Shown here: positions 35,007 to 54,696 of the stretch, in pieces | How the letters are laid out: each line of letters opens with the position of its first letter | How positions within the stretch are numbered: position 1 is the first letter of the stretch | NCBI GenBank assembly: GCA_012295275.1 | Contig: CM022676.1 | Coordinates: 7,972,531-8,036,530, forward strand | DNA from: Chrysomallon squamiferum | Taxonomy: Eukaryota > Mollusca > Gastropoda > Neomphalida > Peltospiridae | DNA: 64,000 nt | Direction of reading: 5' to 3' | Notes under the pieces: generated by a model | Told to the model about the DNA's origin: nothing | Databases searched by the model: none | The model's input: only the letters and a program-made list of their open reading frames with translations | Made by a program: the position numbers and the translations under genes

Positions 35007-37695
35007 TATACATACATACGTATTATACATGCAAATTGACTTAACCATGAATTCATTGTATTAATGGGTACAATATCTGCCTGCTGTTTGACAGTCACAC
35101 GGGTAATACATCAGTTAACGAAATTAGGACTATTTATCCAGGTTTTCTGCTTTACGGGTCAAAGGCGTATCCATACATACACACATACACGGATATATCT
35201 ACTCATACAGACACACACATACATATACAGGCACAAAGACATACACATAAATATACACACACACGCACACACACAAACATGCACCGAGACAGAAACAAAC
35301 ACACGCATAAATAGAAGAAGACATACATATACACACAAACAGACACAAACACCCAAACAAAGATGAAAACATATAATACACAGCCAAACACACATTCAGA
35401 GAAATATACACACAGACCTACATATATATATATATATGTGTTTAACAAGACACCCAAGAACGCCTACTTCTGTTTGTAGTTATAATAACTAGTACACGAC
35501 CACCTCCTATAAATATCACTGGATCCGTCTCTCATACGACTTTTGCAAGTTTAATTCAGGACGTTATAAAGCAGCCGCATTTGAAAGATTATTTACACCA
35601 GTAAATCTGTTTGTCCTGCAATAGCAAATGTATCCGTGACATAACAAACTTAAAGAGTGTAGAAAGTGTACTGTATTCTTCAGTGTTTGGACAAAGGAGA
35701 CAAGTAAAAAAATAATAATAATAATAATTTACTTACTATGTAAAGAAAAAAATATATATATATAGTCGCGGACACAGAAACAAACTTGTTATATGATAAA
35801 CTTCAGTAATATATTTAATAAAACATCGTACAGAGTAGTTTAGTAGTTACATCAGTTCCATGTATTACGTCGCCTATCTTATTTCCTGTTCTAACTCATC
35901 GCTCACAATTCGTTTAATCCATTGTCTATCACTGTAATCATTGTTACAAATGCAGCAGTATGCAATTTTTTTTCTTCAATACGTCCTCTTCCTGAGTAAC
36001 TTTTAAGTCTGTGTAATATGTAAAATCAACTGTGTACATCTCCTGTACATTTCTAGAAGTATCAAAATCGGACAAAAAAAGAAAAGAAAAAGAAAAACAT
36101 TTCAAGACAAAGGAGGTAAGTTTACTTATTTATTCAAAGCCATATTTTAGTAATGCATTTGTATTCAAAGTTATCAAAGTGTACAGATAATAGCAATTAG
36201 ATTAGATAATTTATAATTTGCTCCCAGCCCTTCCGTTCTTTTCGTGTTTTGTCAATGTAATGTGCAAAAACACTGAATGTATATAACAGTATCCGAATAT
36301 CCCACACAAGTCGATTCATTATAACTTACAAACACACTTTAGAAGGGTGCAGATGAACACAATGAATGCAGAGCTGACGTTTTTGAGTTTTTTTTCGATT
36401 ATTATTATTTATTTATTATTCTAGTCAACAACATAGCTGTGCAGTCCATCGCCTGCCCAAAATTCTTGAAGATGATGATTTTTTCGATGCGGATGTTTAC
36501 ATTAGTCTCCAGCTGACAGTTCAGAATCTGATGAAAATAGAGGTTTTGTTCATTACTTAAATCATCCAGAGATTTTTGTTGAAGCAGAAGTAAATTTGTT
36601 TCAAAGCGCTGGTTGCAGACAAATAATAGAAATGTCACTGAATCTGAGTATTAACACGTTTCTTCAGAATCAACATATCGGGACACAGCTAAGAAAACAA
36701 GACCAAGCAGAACAGTCCTGACAAGAAAATTAAATCTATGCTGCATGACCATCAACAGAGTTTGTTTGGAGACGAAGAGATCACCAAACACATAAATACA
36801 ACAACCTTGACCTGCAAAGAAGATCCAGCTTTTTCAAACACATCTCGTGTACTGTGGAACTGTTTCACCTATTCTTGTTATGGACTCTACTGATCACCAG
36901 ACAGAGATGTAAGCATTAAAGTGGTAATCATAGATTCGATACCAATAAACATGTCATCAGGATCTTCCTGGCAATTCTGGTTTGATCTGACTATAATACT
37001 TTGTTTTGTCATCCATTGTATTGGAAAAGAAGTATCAACAATCGATCTTCGCGGGTTAAACATTTCTTGCCTTAAAATCCCCAAAATATCAGACAGGACA
37101 AAGAAGGACATTTCACCAGTTAAAACATGCAGACGCATTAAATGCAATCCAAGCCGTTCATTTCAAAATGAAAAACCAGTTCGTACGCACTCCTCAAACT
37201 TTTATAAAATTATTATTTAATCATCATATAGAATTATGTTGAACTGAGTATAAAAATACGAAAAACTCAAAAGTATCACCAAAACATGATACGGGTTACC
37301 AGACACTGGAGCGTCATCTCTTGTTAGTACAGAAAACTGTAAATATAGTTTTATTCTGCCACTGATAACCAGGAATTTCATTTCTCGGGTCACTTTTATA
37401 TGTGAAAACGGACACCTTCATGACGTCACGATCTTACGTCAGAGAAATAAAATGTGCGAATGTGAGCAATGTTTCATTTTGTTTACATCAATGTCTGAGT
37501 GTGTAAATACCTTACTTTTACATGATAAATATCCCGAGATTATAACATAGTTACAGTCATAGTTCACACAAAGGTAATCAATTGTAGAATTTCGAGATTA
37601 GCAACTCATTAAAATGTTCAAAACTTTTCTCACAGGTTGGTATTTACACAGTTCAGTTCTGTATGATTAACAAAAAGTGCTTCTTTTCTTCTTTA
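34051..37695. other. Intergenic: repeats and an unrecognised non-repetitive stretch
   Basis: 34690-34800 is a minus-strand copy of the 6060-6300 block. TA/CA arrays occupy 34930-35010 and 35180-35440. 36360-37330 is largely non-repetitive; short frames there match no family I know. 37440-37690 resembles the 3' flank of the other units, in U8's orientation. Confidence 0.5.
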
Positions 37696-42942
<5,247 letters not shown>

Positions 42943-45009
42943 TTCCAGTATTTTTCTTTTCGCTACTTTTTTCTTTCAAATCTTCCTTGTTTTGTTTTTC
43001 TTTTGCTATGCTACCACTTTTACCTCCTGTTCGCTGGTATCACAAAAAGAATAATATTTAGTTCAAATACATACACGTACTACAAGAAGAACACCAAGAC
43101 CTCTATCGTAAAATCACCGACTCGACCTAAATAGTGATGATGCACGATTAGCTGACTAACACGTGACCGTGTATCAGCATGAAAACACTAGTTTAAACCG
43201 AGGATGGTCATCGCCATTCACCGCATTCCAAAGGCGGATGACGTCTCCGAATACTGTCTACGTGCAGAGTCTAATCAGGCGTACACAAGAAAAAAGAACT
43301 TAGATAAATTACGTACAGATATAGAGATATATACTTTAAAAAAATACAAAAAAAAACAACAACAACAGTAATATAATAATACTGCAATACGCTTCCCTGT
43401 CTTCTGAAATAAAAATAATAAATAATTAAATAAACGTTGGACGTATATTAAGAAATAAAAAAAAAAAAAAAAAAAGAACATAAGACAGTACAGATAAAGA
43501 TAATAAAATTACCAAGAATAAACAGAACTGACTTGCCTACAGAGAATATTAAAAACAAGGTTTTTAACTCTTCGTTTTGTTGTTTTGTTTCAAATTTAAG
43601 GAGCAGAAATCTGTTTGATTGAATGTGTTATCTATGTTTATTGTTTGTTCTGAACTTCTGTATGACGGGTGATTTAAAAATATACATTACGATATTACTA
43701 TGCATCATTTCCGTTTTAGGGAACAACTGCAGCAATTTCAAGGTACAAATTAAGGTGTTGTTTACACTATTATATCTATAGGTCGAATTCCAGGAGGTTG
43801 AAAGTAGATTTCAGATAAGGTCTTGTTATAATTAACATCATAGTTGTTTTTAGGGGGAATACAAAATATATATTTAAAGAAACGATCCCATCACCATGAC
43901 CCAGTCGAATCAGCTTAAAACTACCATTCATCAGCTTACAAAAATGAAAAACAAACGTTATTTTAGTGAGGAATCAGTAATTAAGTAAGTAAGTAAATAA
44001 ATAGAGTAAATATAACCAGCGCTCCACCCAGATCCGCCTCTGACCTGATAAGATTTTACTAACACAGAAATGTTTATATAACCTAGATACCTGTTGACTT
44101 TATCACCATTCTTCTCTCACTGCGTTTATGTTATTACTACGAAGACTTCTCTAAATTTACTAAAAAAAATAAACTTTAGGTGTTTATAGAAAAAAGTATA
44201 AAAACGAAGGACACCCTGTTGAAAGTGGATAAGAATACCAGAAGTGCATTTTACTTCAGTCATCTGTCATTACAAAATCATAGTACAGATAATTTATACG
44301 AAAATATCTCACGAACTGTTGCAATGTAAACAAATCAGGTTTCTTCTCGTCTGATATATATATATATATATACATCTATGGGTGTGACTGTGTGTGTGAG
44401 TTTATTAATATATTTTACTAAATACCAGGTAAACTGCTACAACAGATCAGAAACACGCTTTACAGTTCAGGACCTCATTCTGACGAGAATTAACAGTGGA
44501 CGATTAAAATATTCTTCACAGACTGAATACTATGGCCACTAATAAACATACACGCACAGAAACACACACACCACACCCACACAAACACGCTGAAACTAAC
44601 AGAACCAAATATTCCATATTTCATTTCCAGTCAGAATCACTCACAACATTTGCTGGGCCTCTTTCAAACTGGTCATAATATGTGCAGTCGACACGTTGAT
44701 CAGAGAATTGAATTATTCTGGTACAACTAATCCTAATGTCTAGACAAATAAAAACAATGGTGAGCTTAATATAAATGTTAGAAAAAGTGAACATACAAAA
44801 CATAATAATATTATTAATTTTATTATCCGGAAAATGATGCGAACAAATGCTTTACTAAAATACTAATAATATTTAAGAAATAATAATTAAGAATAACTGT
44901 TTTGTTTTGTTGCGCAAACACTTGCAAAGCTTTCTCTTTTTCTAACACTGGACCGCTGTTACAATTCAATAATTTGCATCTGCGTAAATAGAATATATGT
45001 CGTTGAGTT
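42943..45009. other. Intergenic DNA, no gene seen
   Basis: A block at 43190-43300 has a diverged counterpart at about 34480-34530 and partly at 3120-3180. The rest is AT-rich with few repeats; I see no spliced family exon between 43300 and 45000. Confidence 0.5.
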
Positions 45010-45601
45010 TCACACTGAAAAGTCACGATTATCAAAACATTTTTCTCTCTTCTTATTTGTCTTTTTCTCTGAGTGTGGAGTGTGTCCTGTACGAATAATC
45101 TTCATTCTCACTGTTTCTATTCCTGTGAATTTGAATTCTACTTTCAGGATGTGTTCATTCAAATCAGCGAGCAGGCAGCCGTCTACAGATTCTTTTTTAA
45201 ACGCGTCAATATGTCTCTCCAACTTTAAAGCTTTCATTATTTCGCCAAGCTCGGCTATTGTTAAATCCATCCGTTTTTTTCTTAAAAACAGCTTTTCCTC
45301 TGACATAATCATCAACACTGTTGCTTGTGACGTAATCTTCTTTGGTAGTGACTTTAACGTCAATCTGAGTGCTATTTTTATTGACGTCACGATTGTTCCT
45401 GTCTAGAGTGACGTCATAATTATTGCCTTCTGCTTCACTAGTACCTCTCGTGATGCAATCACGACTGTTTCCTGCGGTGACGTAATCATCTTTTCTTCCT
45501 GGAGTATAATCCTCGTTACCTTTTCTGACGTAACCACACTTCCAGAGACAATCATAGTCACTAGTACTATTGTCGTAAACAGATGATATTGTTTCACTGA
45601 G
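45010..45601 (-). pseudogene. Tyrosine-rich segment followed by a SAM-like domain
   Basis: The frame from about 45601 to 45290 has acidic tyrosine sites (SDYDCL, NEDYTPGRKDDYVTAG, NNYDV, KEDYVTSNSVDDYV). One base shift, near TTTTTAAGAAAAAAACGG at about 45275-45290, leads into a frame that reads LTIAELGEIMKALKLERHI and DGCLLADLNEHILKVEF and ends at 45010. That second part fits a SAM domain of the GAREM-like sort (DG.L..L.E.IL...F). It could be the tail of a signalling adaptor or a receptor tail exon. The frame break suggests a pseudogene or a sequence error. I do not know the first exons. Confidence 0.45.
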
Positions 45602-45679
45602 TTATCTCTCTTGATTTGTTTTTTTCTCCGTGGAAATGCGAACAGTCGGACAGGGTCAAATACTCTTCTTGACCTTTCG

Positions 45680-45771
45680 CTAATCTGAAACAAATCTGTC
45701 AGGTTGTAGTGCTTTGTAAATATTGTCTGCTTGAGTCGTGTCCACAGCCACTTGTTTGCACAGAGCGATAT
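45680..45771 (-). CDS. U9 candidate end exon
   Basis: The acceptor TTTTTCTTCAG gives phase 1 entry, then 30 codons to TAG. It has no homology to other exons in the window. Confidence 0.4.
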
Positions 45772-46059
45772 CTGAAGAAAAATAATTCACACACACACAC
45801 ACACACAGATAGACACGCAAACACACACAGATAGACACGCAAACACACACACACTCAGACACACACAGATACACACACACAAACATACTCAGACACACAT
45901 TTTAAAACATAACTACAAACATAAATACATGCTGCTACTGCTGATGCTGCTACGGATATTAGTGTCACTACTACAGTTACTACTAATACCGCTACTGCAA
46001 CTACTACTGCTCGTGCTATTCCTACTAATACCCCAACTACTACTACTACTACCACTACC

Positions 46060-46092
<33 letters not shown>

Positions 46093-46115
46093 CCTACGAC
46101 TACTCCTACTACTAC

Positions 46116-46152
<37 letters not shown>

Positions 46153-46954
46153 CATTAAAATTACCTCTGACTTCCAGAATAATTTCATTACTTTTTTCAG
46201 TTCCTGATTTTCCACCACAGCTCCAAATGGTTCCTTGATGAGTGATTTTAGCTCGCTTTATTGTGAGTTGGAAAACGGATTGTGAACAGTTGAATATGTA
46301 GGCAGGATTGGGCTGGGGTGGAGTACATCGCCCGTTTTTGTCTACACGCACGTTGTAGTGGATGTTGCTCTCAAACCACGTGACAGTGTTGTCGGCCACG
46401 TCTGTGGTACAGGTTAAGATAAAAGGAGAGTCAATGTTTCCATAGTAACGAGACGATTTCAAGTGATGTAGACCTAAATAAATAAAGAAATAAATTTAAA
46501 ACAATATATTAGCACAAATATATAAATAAAGAAAGAAAGAAAGAAATATACAAATATATAAAATAAGGAATCTACAAAGAAAGAAAGAGATAAACAAACA
46601 ACATTATGTATATAAACAATTAAAAAATATTAAATGAAATAATTAAAGTTGTAAATATATACAAATAAATAAATATTTAAAAACTGAAATGTATTAATCC
46701 TTCTTTTTCTCATTTTTTGTAGTTCTGTTTTTCTTACTGTTAACTTTTGTGCGTTTTGTTTTATTATTTGTTTTTGTGTTTTTGATTATTATTATTATTT
46801 CCTTCTTTCTTTCTTTCAATACTCCACCCAGATTTCACAGTTACTAAATGAGATTAACTCAGATAGAGATAAATAATCTGAATATAAAATACATACCTTG
46901 TACGTACAATACATATCCCAGTAACACGAACACAAAGAAAAACTTATAACTCAT
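45680..46954 (-). CDS. U9: signal + IgA + short end exon
   Basis: Exons 46954-46897 (signal), 46473-46165 (IgA) and 45771-45680 (end) give 459 nt, 152 residues, with matching phases. The first two and their upstream DNA are a recent copy of U5. The last exon (IALCKQVAVDTTQADNIYKA...) is not an Ig and not hydrophobic; it has one YKAL and stops at TAG 45682-45680. The product would be a secreted single-Ig protein. Alternatively the end exon is spliced in another frame toward the SAM-like region. Confidence is fair for the first two exons and low for the third. Confidence 0.55.
46165..46473 (-). CDS. U9 IgA exon
   Basis: It differs from U5 24572-24880 only at RAKITHQ against RVKISHQ as far as I can see. 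The flanking intron and promoter side are also nearly identical. Downstream of the donor the two diverge inside an (AAT)n array. Confidence 0.86.
46897..46954 (-). CDS. U9 signal-peptide exon
   Basis: MSYKFFFVFVLLGYVLYVQ plus one base. The U5 upstream ATG is GTG here, so the start is the inner ATG. Confidence 0.8.
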
Positions 46955-47734
46955 TTCCACTATTTTAGTTTTCACTTGCGTTAACAAAAAGATAGTTTGT
47001 ACTTTATTATCTTTTCTTCACTACTTTTTTGTTTAGACTGCCATTAATAAGAATATCGTTTTTACTTTTTTTTTTTCTTCCCTATCTCCTTGTTTGCTAA
47101 GTTATAAGGTGTACTGAATATCGATCTGTCGCTACCTCGTTTTATGAGTACCTATACAACTGCTATTCAATAAAATACCCTGATTAGAAAGTCTGTTCAC
47201 CTGGTAGCCCCGTTTACACTGCTGTTAAAAAGTGCATGTGCAAAGTTCAACACGCGTTTTATTCTGGTTGGCTGTTGATGTTTTTAAATGTACTGAATCC
47301 AGTCGACTGAATCTTTGATATGTGTATGAATGTCGGTGTGGATGGAGATGTGCATGTATGTGTGTGTAACTGCGAATGTGTGTGTATGTCTAAGTATGTC
47401 AGACAGTCGTTCAGTTTCTACAACTAGTAGTAATAGTAGCAGTAGTTGTAATAATAATTATTAGATAAAAAAATATTTGAACAAATTCATAAACCAAATG
47501 ATGGTCACTATTAGGTAGAAATATTTGATAAATTCATGAAGAAAATAATAATTATTATCAAATAAAAATGTTTAAAATATTCATGATCAGATGATAATTA
47601 TTATACCATAACAAAAGGTCAAAACTAATTACCAAAAATCCTAACAGTGTATTTTCTATACAGATTTTATATTTGTTTATATTTATATATTCATTTATTT
47701 ATTTATTAATCATTACTAATGGTGTGTATGCGGG

Positions 47735-47851
<117 letters not shown>

Positions 47852-47964
47852 TACATGTAGTAATAGTCAACGAAATATAACTTCGACTAAATCTCGATTT
47901 CAGTTTGTAAATAAAATGAGATGGACTTAGATATACATAAATAATCTGAATATAAAATACATAA

Positions 47965-48024
47965 CTTGCACGCACAATACACACATCCCAGTAAGACGAA
48001 CACACATACTAACTTACAACTCAT
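47965..48024 (-). pseudogene. Broken signal-peptide exon
   Basis: MSCKLVCVFVLLGCV, then a two-base insertion shifts the frame and the donor is TTATGT. No Ig exon follows it before U9. Confidence 0.7.
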
Positions 48025-48456
48025 TTCCAGTATTTTAGTTTTCACTGCCGTTAATAAAAATATAGTTTTTACTTTATCTTTTCTTCTCTACTTTCTTGTT
48101 TTTACTACTGTTAATACAAAAATAGTTTTCAACGTCTCCTTTTTTACTTTATTTGGGTAACATATCGGTTTTACTTCCTGCTTCACAAGTAATATGAACA
48201 CGCGTTTTATTGTTATCAAATAACCTCTCGTTGATAGTGCATCTTTATTAATAAACTAAATCCACGCGACTGAAATCAGAAAAACTAAAACAGCGTTAAA
48301 TAATTAATTCTGCCCAGTACGTTTTCTTCATCTTCTCCTTTTTTTCTTTTCTTTTTTTTTTTTTTCTTCTGATGCCTGTGTGTATTTATGTCTTTGCAAG
48401 TAAACACATAGGTATATAGATAGATAAGTAGTTAAGTATGCATGTATGTATGTATA

Positions 48457-48525
<69 letters not shown>

Positions 48526-49484
48526 ATATATAAATATACTCTGGTATGTTGTAACTCTACCACTCTAAAATCAGCCATGCATGGGAGAAGACGCATACAA
48601 AATTGTAACTCAAAACACCTAATACTCTTTCTGTCAGGTTATTGTATTACTTCTGTTGTGTTCAGTTTATACAGAAATATATCTTTGTGTGTCTGTTTTT
48701 GTTTGTGCGTGCGTGTGTAGATGTGCGTGTGTATGTATATGTATCGTAATATCTGTATATTTGTACCTAATACATCTAAGTTGGTGTGTATATACATCTA
48801 TAACATACAATAAGTTTCCGGGTAATGTTTTGTTACTGACTTCTCATTTTTCTTCTTCTTGTTTTTCTTGATTTTTGTTATTATTATCATGATCATTAAC
48901 ATCATGACTACCATCATCGTCATTTTCATTATTATTATTATTTTTATTAGTATCATTATTATTTTTTTTATACGTGGAACAAACAACACTTTTTATAATA
49001 GTTTACAGTTAATTAGGGGAAAAAAATCATCTCTTAATTTTCTCTTTCACTCTCAGTTTTGTTTTATGCTAGAGTATTGTTATTCATTCATTCATTCATT
49101 CATCTTTCTTTTTCTCTGTATGTCTTTCTGTGAATTAACACATTCTTCCATCCGTCCGTCTATCCTCGAAATGCATGAGCACGCACATACGCTTAATACT
49201 CAAGCACACGTGATACAAAAATAACTACCCCTGGCCAGTGACGTGCAGAGAAAAGAACTTAATAAATTTGGTTGATTTATTCTTAAATTGAATAAAGTGT
49301 TTATTATATGCTTCATCTGTGTTTACATATTCAAAATATCTTCCTTTCATGTACTATGTCTTAGTACTAGGTCTGTAATTTCAACCTTTGGGACACACAA
49401 GCAAGGAGTTGGCCCCTAGCATCACCAGACCTCTGCACGCCACTGCCTGCGACCCCATATTGTTTTCAGTAATTGCTAACATGT

Positions 49485-49660
49485 GTAGTACTCGAAGCAA
49501 ATTTTCCTACTCTCAAACCTAGCGTGAAAACATTTCGCGAACATTCGAATACAAAACAACGAAGGAAAACCCGGGTTCAAATGACGTAGTTGTACACGTT
49601 GACCTTTACTGCTGACGCAAGTTTCTATATTTAGATTCTTAGGCTTAAATAGGCCAGTCA
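49485..49660 (+). promoter_or_regulatory. Conserved upstream block, copy 3 (before U10)
   Basis: It shares GGGTTCAAATGACGTAGTTG and GACCTTTACTGCTGACGC with 6815-6970 and, more loosely, with 11785-11955. It lies about 540 bp before the U10 signal exon. Role inferred. Confidence 0.4.
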
Positions 49661-50195
49661 AGTCGATCTTTCTTTCTTTTCTTTTTCATTTATTTATTTT
49701 TGTTTTTTTTTTTTTTTTTGTTTTATCATTATTATTATTATATATTTTTTTTTTTTTTTTTTGGTATAAATACGGAAGTATTTCGCTACTAGTTTACTAA
49801 ATAATTTTAAGATGTAAAACATACCTAACTAATTGACTAATTTCCTCCTGTCCCACTCTCTAACACACAGAAATACAAATAGTCTACATTTAGAAAGTTG
49901 AAAAAAAAAAAAAACCCAAAAATAATGAATTTTTTGTACTCTGTGTAATCTTATATTAATTTACAGTGAAATAGATAATTTAACACTGAATTATCTTAAA
50001 CTACATCATATCGTATCATATTGTACCATATTATATTGTTTAACATTACTCTAAATTATATTATCACTAAAACGGGTGTCGTACTTGTGAAACAGGAACA
50101 TACCAAAATAAACCAAAACAAGGAAGAATTTAAAATAAGAAAGTAGCAAAGAAAGTTTCTTTTTATTAACCCCAGTGAACTGTACAACAGTGGAA

Positions 50196-50253
50196 ATGAG
50201 TTGTACGTTATTCTATATGTTCGTGTTACTGGGACGTGTATTGTACGTAGAAG
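50196..50253 (+). CDS. U10 signal-peptide exon
   Basis: [19 protein letters not shown] plus one base. An Arg in the hydrophobic core (LLGRVL) is unusual among the copies. Donor GTATGT. Confidence 0.78.
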
Positions 50254-50593
50254 GTATGTATTTTATATTCAGATTATTTATCTGTTTCGCAGTTAATCTC
50301 GTTTCGTTTACAAACTGTGAAATGTGGGTGGAGTTTTTATGTTTGGATGACTAATGTAAAACGAAAGGTATAACTGTGTCAGTGGAACTCTTGATTTATA
50401 TCTATTAAAATATGAAACAACATAAAATAACATCAGACAACATAACGTAGCGTAAAATAACGTAACGTAAATAAACATAATGTAATAGCACGTACAATTA
50501 TGTAATAAAACATAATAATAATAATACAAACATAACCTAACCTATAACCTAGCACCAATAGTTATATAAAAAAAAAAAATGTAATTTAATTTA

Positions 50594-50654
<61 letters not shown>

Positions 50655-51838
50655 TCAAATTTAAGATTGGGATTACAACTTAACAACATCAGACAGATAT
50701 GCAGGTCTTGGATCACCTTTTACTTTTATCTGTCGAGGAGATTTTCATGGAATAGTTAGCTGGTTTGTGAATAACACAGAATCCTGGGTAGCTCTTCTAG
50801 GAAGACAAGGCCAGTGTGATTTTTTCCCTAAACATCCAAACAAATACAGTTATAGCTGTTCAGATGATGTGAACACTCTCACAATAAAATCTGTCAAACT
50901 CAGTCAGCATGGAACAGTGTGGAGATGTGGTGATGATGGAGGAAACAGCAATGAAATAAAACTGAAGTGAGAGGTAAAATTAACTTATTTATTATTAATA
51001 TTATCGTTCGACCTGTTTGAGGTTAAAAAAAAAAAAAAAATGAAATAAAACCCGAAATGAGAGGTAAAATCGATTTCATTACTATCATTCTATAAAATAT
51101 GTACTGTTAATGACAATTAAACAATAAACACAAAAAAACTAGACAGTACCATAATTCAGAGGTATTATATTTATAATTATCTTTCTAGGAAATGTGTTCT
51201 GTTAATGATAACTAAACAATGCATCTCAATGAAACAAAATAAAACTGGAAGTCAGATGTAGTATCAGTTTTGTGCTTATAATTGTCTTTATGGTGGACAT
51301 GAAAGAAAGTCCACCGTAATCAGATGATTAAACAGATACGTACGTGTACACTAACATATGTACAATCACAGAATTGCTATTATCAGTAAGAATAAAACAA
51401 AAATATGACGACAATGATTAAAATGCTCGCGGTGATGATGATGACGTTGTTGATAACGTATTTTGGTTTTTGTTGTTTTCTTATTAGATGGTCCTGGAAT
51501 GTCACTCAAGTTGAATACTTCGTCTGTTGTGACTGCTGTGGAAGGAAGTGACGTCACAGTGTCTTGTTCGGCGACGTGTTTCATCACGTGTAATTTTCTG
51601 TGGAAGGTCGCAGATGACATCATAAGTAACATGAGCGTTCTCTCATTGGCTAACGTTACTAGATCACAGTCAGGTCTCTATGTGTGTACGGCTGAAAATC
51701 CAGATACGAACCAAACTACCAATAAAATACTTCATTTGACTGTCCATCCACGTAAGTAAGAATAAAAATATAATAAAACTAAAATGATAAATTAAACAGA
51801 CAATTTAATACATATTTCTTAGAGTTGTTATGTGTGAA

Positions 51839-51880
<42 letters not shown>

Positions 51881-53107
51881 CTGTTTGCTTACGTGGGTGC
51901 GCATGTGTATGTGGACATGTGCGCGCATATTTTTTTTTTTTTTTTGGTTTACTCTTTGTAGTTTACTTTCAGGTCCGCCAAATCTTCGAGGGTCCGCGCC
52001 ATACGCTATCAGCGGTCTTTTTTTTACGTTTACATGTCAGATTTTTCAGTATTCACATCGCGTCACGTGGTTTGAGAATGACGTCATCTATGACGGACAC
52101 TCTGATGTTAGGTCACGTTTTAGTGGAAATTACACTTTCAAATGTTTACGTAACAAGTTTCTAGTTACTATAACATCTGTCAACAGAAATCAACAAGGAG
52201 ATATTTGGCGATGTGAAGACACGGATCATGGGTATTCGAGTAACAGAGTCGTCTTGAAAGTTAGAGGTATCTTAATTTAATTTAGTTCAGTTTAATTTAG
52301 TAGTGGTAGAAGTTGTAGTACTAACACCATCATCATCAACATCATCTTCATAATAATAATAATAATAACGACTACAACAACAAGTGTATCAACAGCTATA
52401 ATAATAATGATGATGACGATGATGATGATGATTATGATGATGAGGATCATTTTGATAATAATAAAAACAACCATATATCATTCCTGTATTTTTTTTAACT
52501 TTTTAGGTTTTATTTATCGTTTATTTTTTTATTTTTTTATTTTTATTTTTTTATTTTTTTTTTTTTGTATTTACACAGACGGTCCCGAAACGTCACTTCG
52601 AGTCAATTCTTCATCTAACATCACAGTAGAGGAAGGAAGTGACGTCACAATATCGTGCAAAGCCGATTGCTTTATCAAATGCCTTTACAGATGGGAACTG
52701 ACCAATCAGATTGTCAGTAACAACAGCCTACTGGCACTGAATAATATTACGAGATTTCAAGATGGCGTCTATACATGTACTGCTGTTAATCCGGATACGA
52801 ACCAAACAGCACATAAACAAATTATTATTAATGTTGAGTGTAGGTTTTACTTTATTTTATTTTGCATTTAATTTTGTACAGAGATCATAAAAGGTTCATA
52901 TAAAAATATCTGAATAGGACAGAAATAGACAGATATAGGCAACATATGTACAGATAGATCGATAGAAATAGATGGACAGATATACATATACATACATATA
53001 TGTGTTTATATGTATGAATAGATGTATGTATGTGTACGTACTTGTTTAGGAATGTATGTTTTTTGTTTTCTTCTGACCCTCTTTCTGTGTGTGTGTGTAT
53101 GTGTACG

Positions 53108-53154
<47 letters not shown>

Positions 53155-54633
53155 GTATTTATGTATGTATGTATGTGTGTGTCTGCATGCATACTTGTAC
53201 GTATATGTAACTAAGTTTGTGTATGGATACAGTGATGTAAAGAATGAAAGAAAAATCAGAGAGACCAACAGAAAGACAAAGCTAGAGTAACAGATAAATA
53301 ATTATACAAAAGAAAAGAGTGATGTGTAAAATCCGAATGGCTTAACTACAAAAATCGATAGAGAAAGTGTGAAATAAATAAAAGACACAGAAACAATACC
53401 TTAAAAGAAATATACTTTAACTGTATCAAATAAATAATTGCTCACTCTCTGAAGATATACTAATAATACAAATTACCTGCCTACTGAAGACATGTAAATA
53501 ATATATTAATTTAAATCTCACAATTTTAATTTCATTAAAGATTTTTCAGCAGCCGCAGAAGACAGCAGTCAATTTGGAAAAGAAATTAGCAGATATTTTG
53601 GATCATTTGTGGCTCTGCTTCTCGTCAGTATCACTGCCGTTGTTCTCTGCGTCCTATGTAAACGAAGTATTTATTAATTTATTTATTTGTTTGTTTATTT
53701 ATTCATACTATTGTTTTTGGTTGTTTGTTTTTTTAAATTATTATTTGTTTCGTTTGTTCGTTTATCCAGTTAATTATGTGTTTGAATTGAACGTACCTGT
53801 CCAGTCTAATTTACACGTTGACCTCAAACAGAGATATAAAACCTGTTTTCGCTGTTAATCAAATGGCTGAGGTAAAAAAATGATGTCTAAACAAAGGAAG
53901 GTCTGATGATCAATTTAATTTCAGACCGGCTTCATACTAAAAATGTTTCATGATCGGTACAACTCCCAAATTAGATAGAATGATCTGAAGAGAGGGATGT
54001 AAAACTGAACATTATATCTTTTAGCACTGGTACAACCACTATTACCACCAACATCAATACTGCTACTGCCATTACTATGTTCAAGATGATGATGATGATA
54101 TTGTTATTATTATTGTTGTTGTTGTTGTTGTTGTTATTGCAGGAAAAAAGAAGCAAACTTCGAACCAACAAAGGTAAAAATCTATATATTTTATTAGTTT
54201 TCTTTCTATGTTTATAATACATTAATGTTTAAGAATATATGTGGGTCTGTCTGTCTACATGTGTCTATATCTATCTAAATATATCTATCTATGTATATAT
54301 ATATATATATATATGTGTGAGTGTGTGAGTGTGTGTGTATATATATGTGTGTGTGTGAATGTGTATATATATATATACACATACATATATCTGTCTGTGT
54401 ACGTGTGTGTAAATATCTATGCATGTTATGTGCATGTGTACATATGTAATATATGTATATATATTAGTTTATGGTAAGTATCTACGAATGTGTGTCCTCG
54501 GATTATTACATCAGTGTATATGAAAGATATTTGATTAACTTTTGAAATTTCAGAATCAGCACAAATCAGCCTGTGTACTACACCGTTGCTCCGGTTTCTG
54601 GTAAGTTCACCAAACACACTTACTTACACCCCC

Positions 54634-54696
<63 letters not shown>

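Noticed and set aside
45929-46207. Leu-rich plus-strand frame
   Set aside because: Antisense of an ACT/AAT repeat next to U9.
53030-53290. Plus-strand frame rich in Tyr, Cys and Val
   Set aside because: TA/TG microsatellite in a U10 intron.
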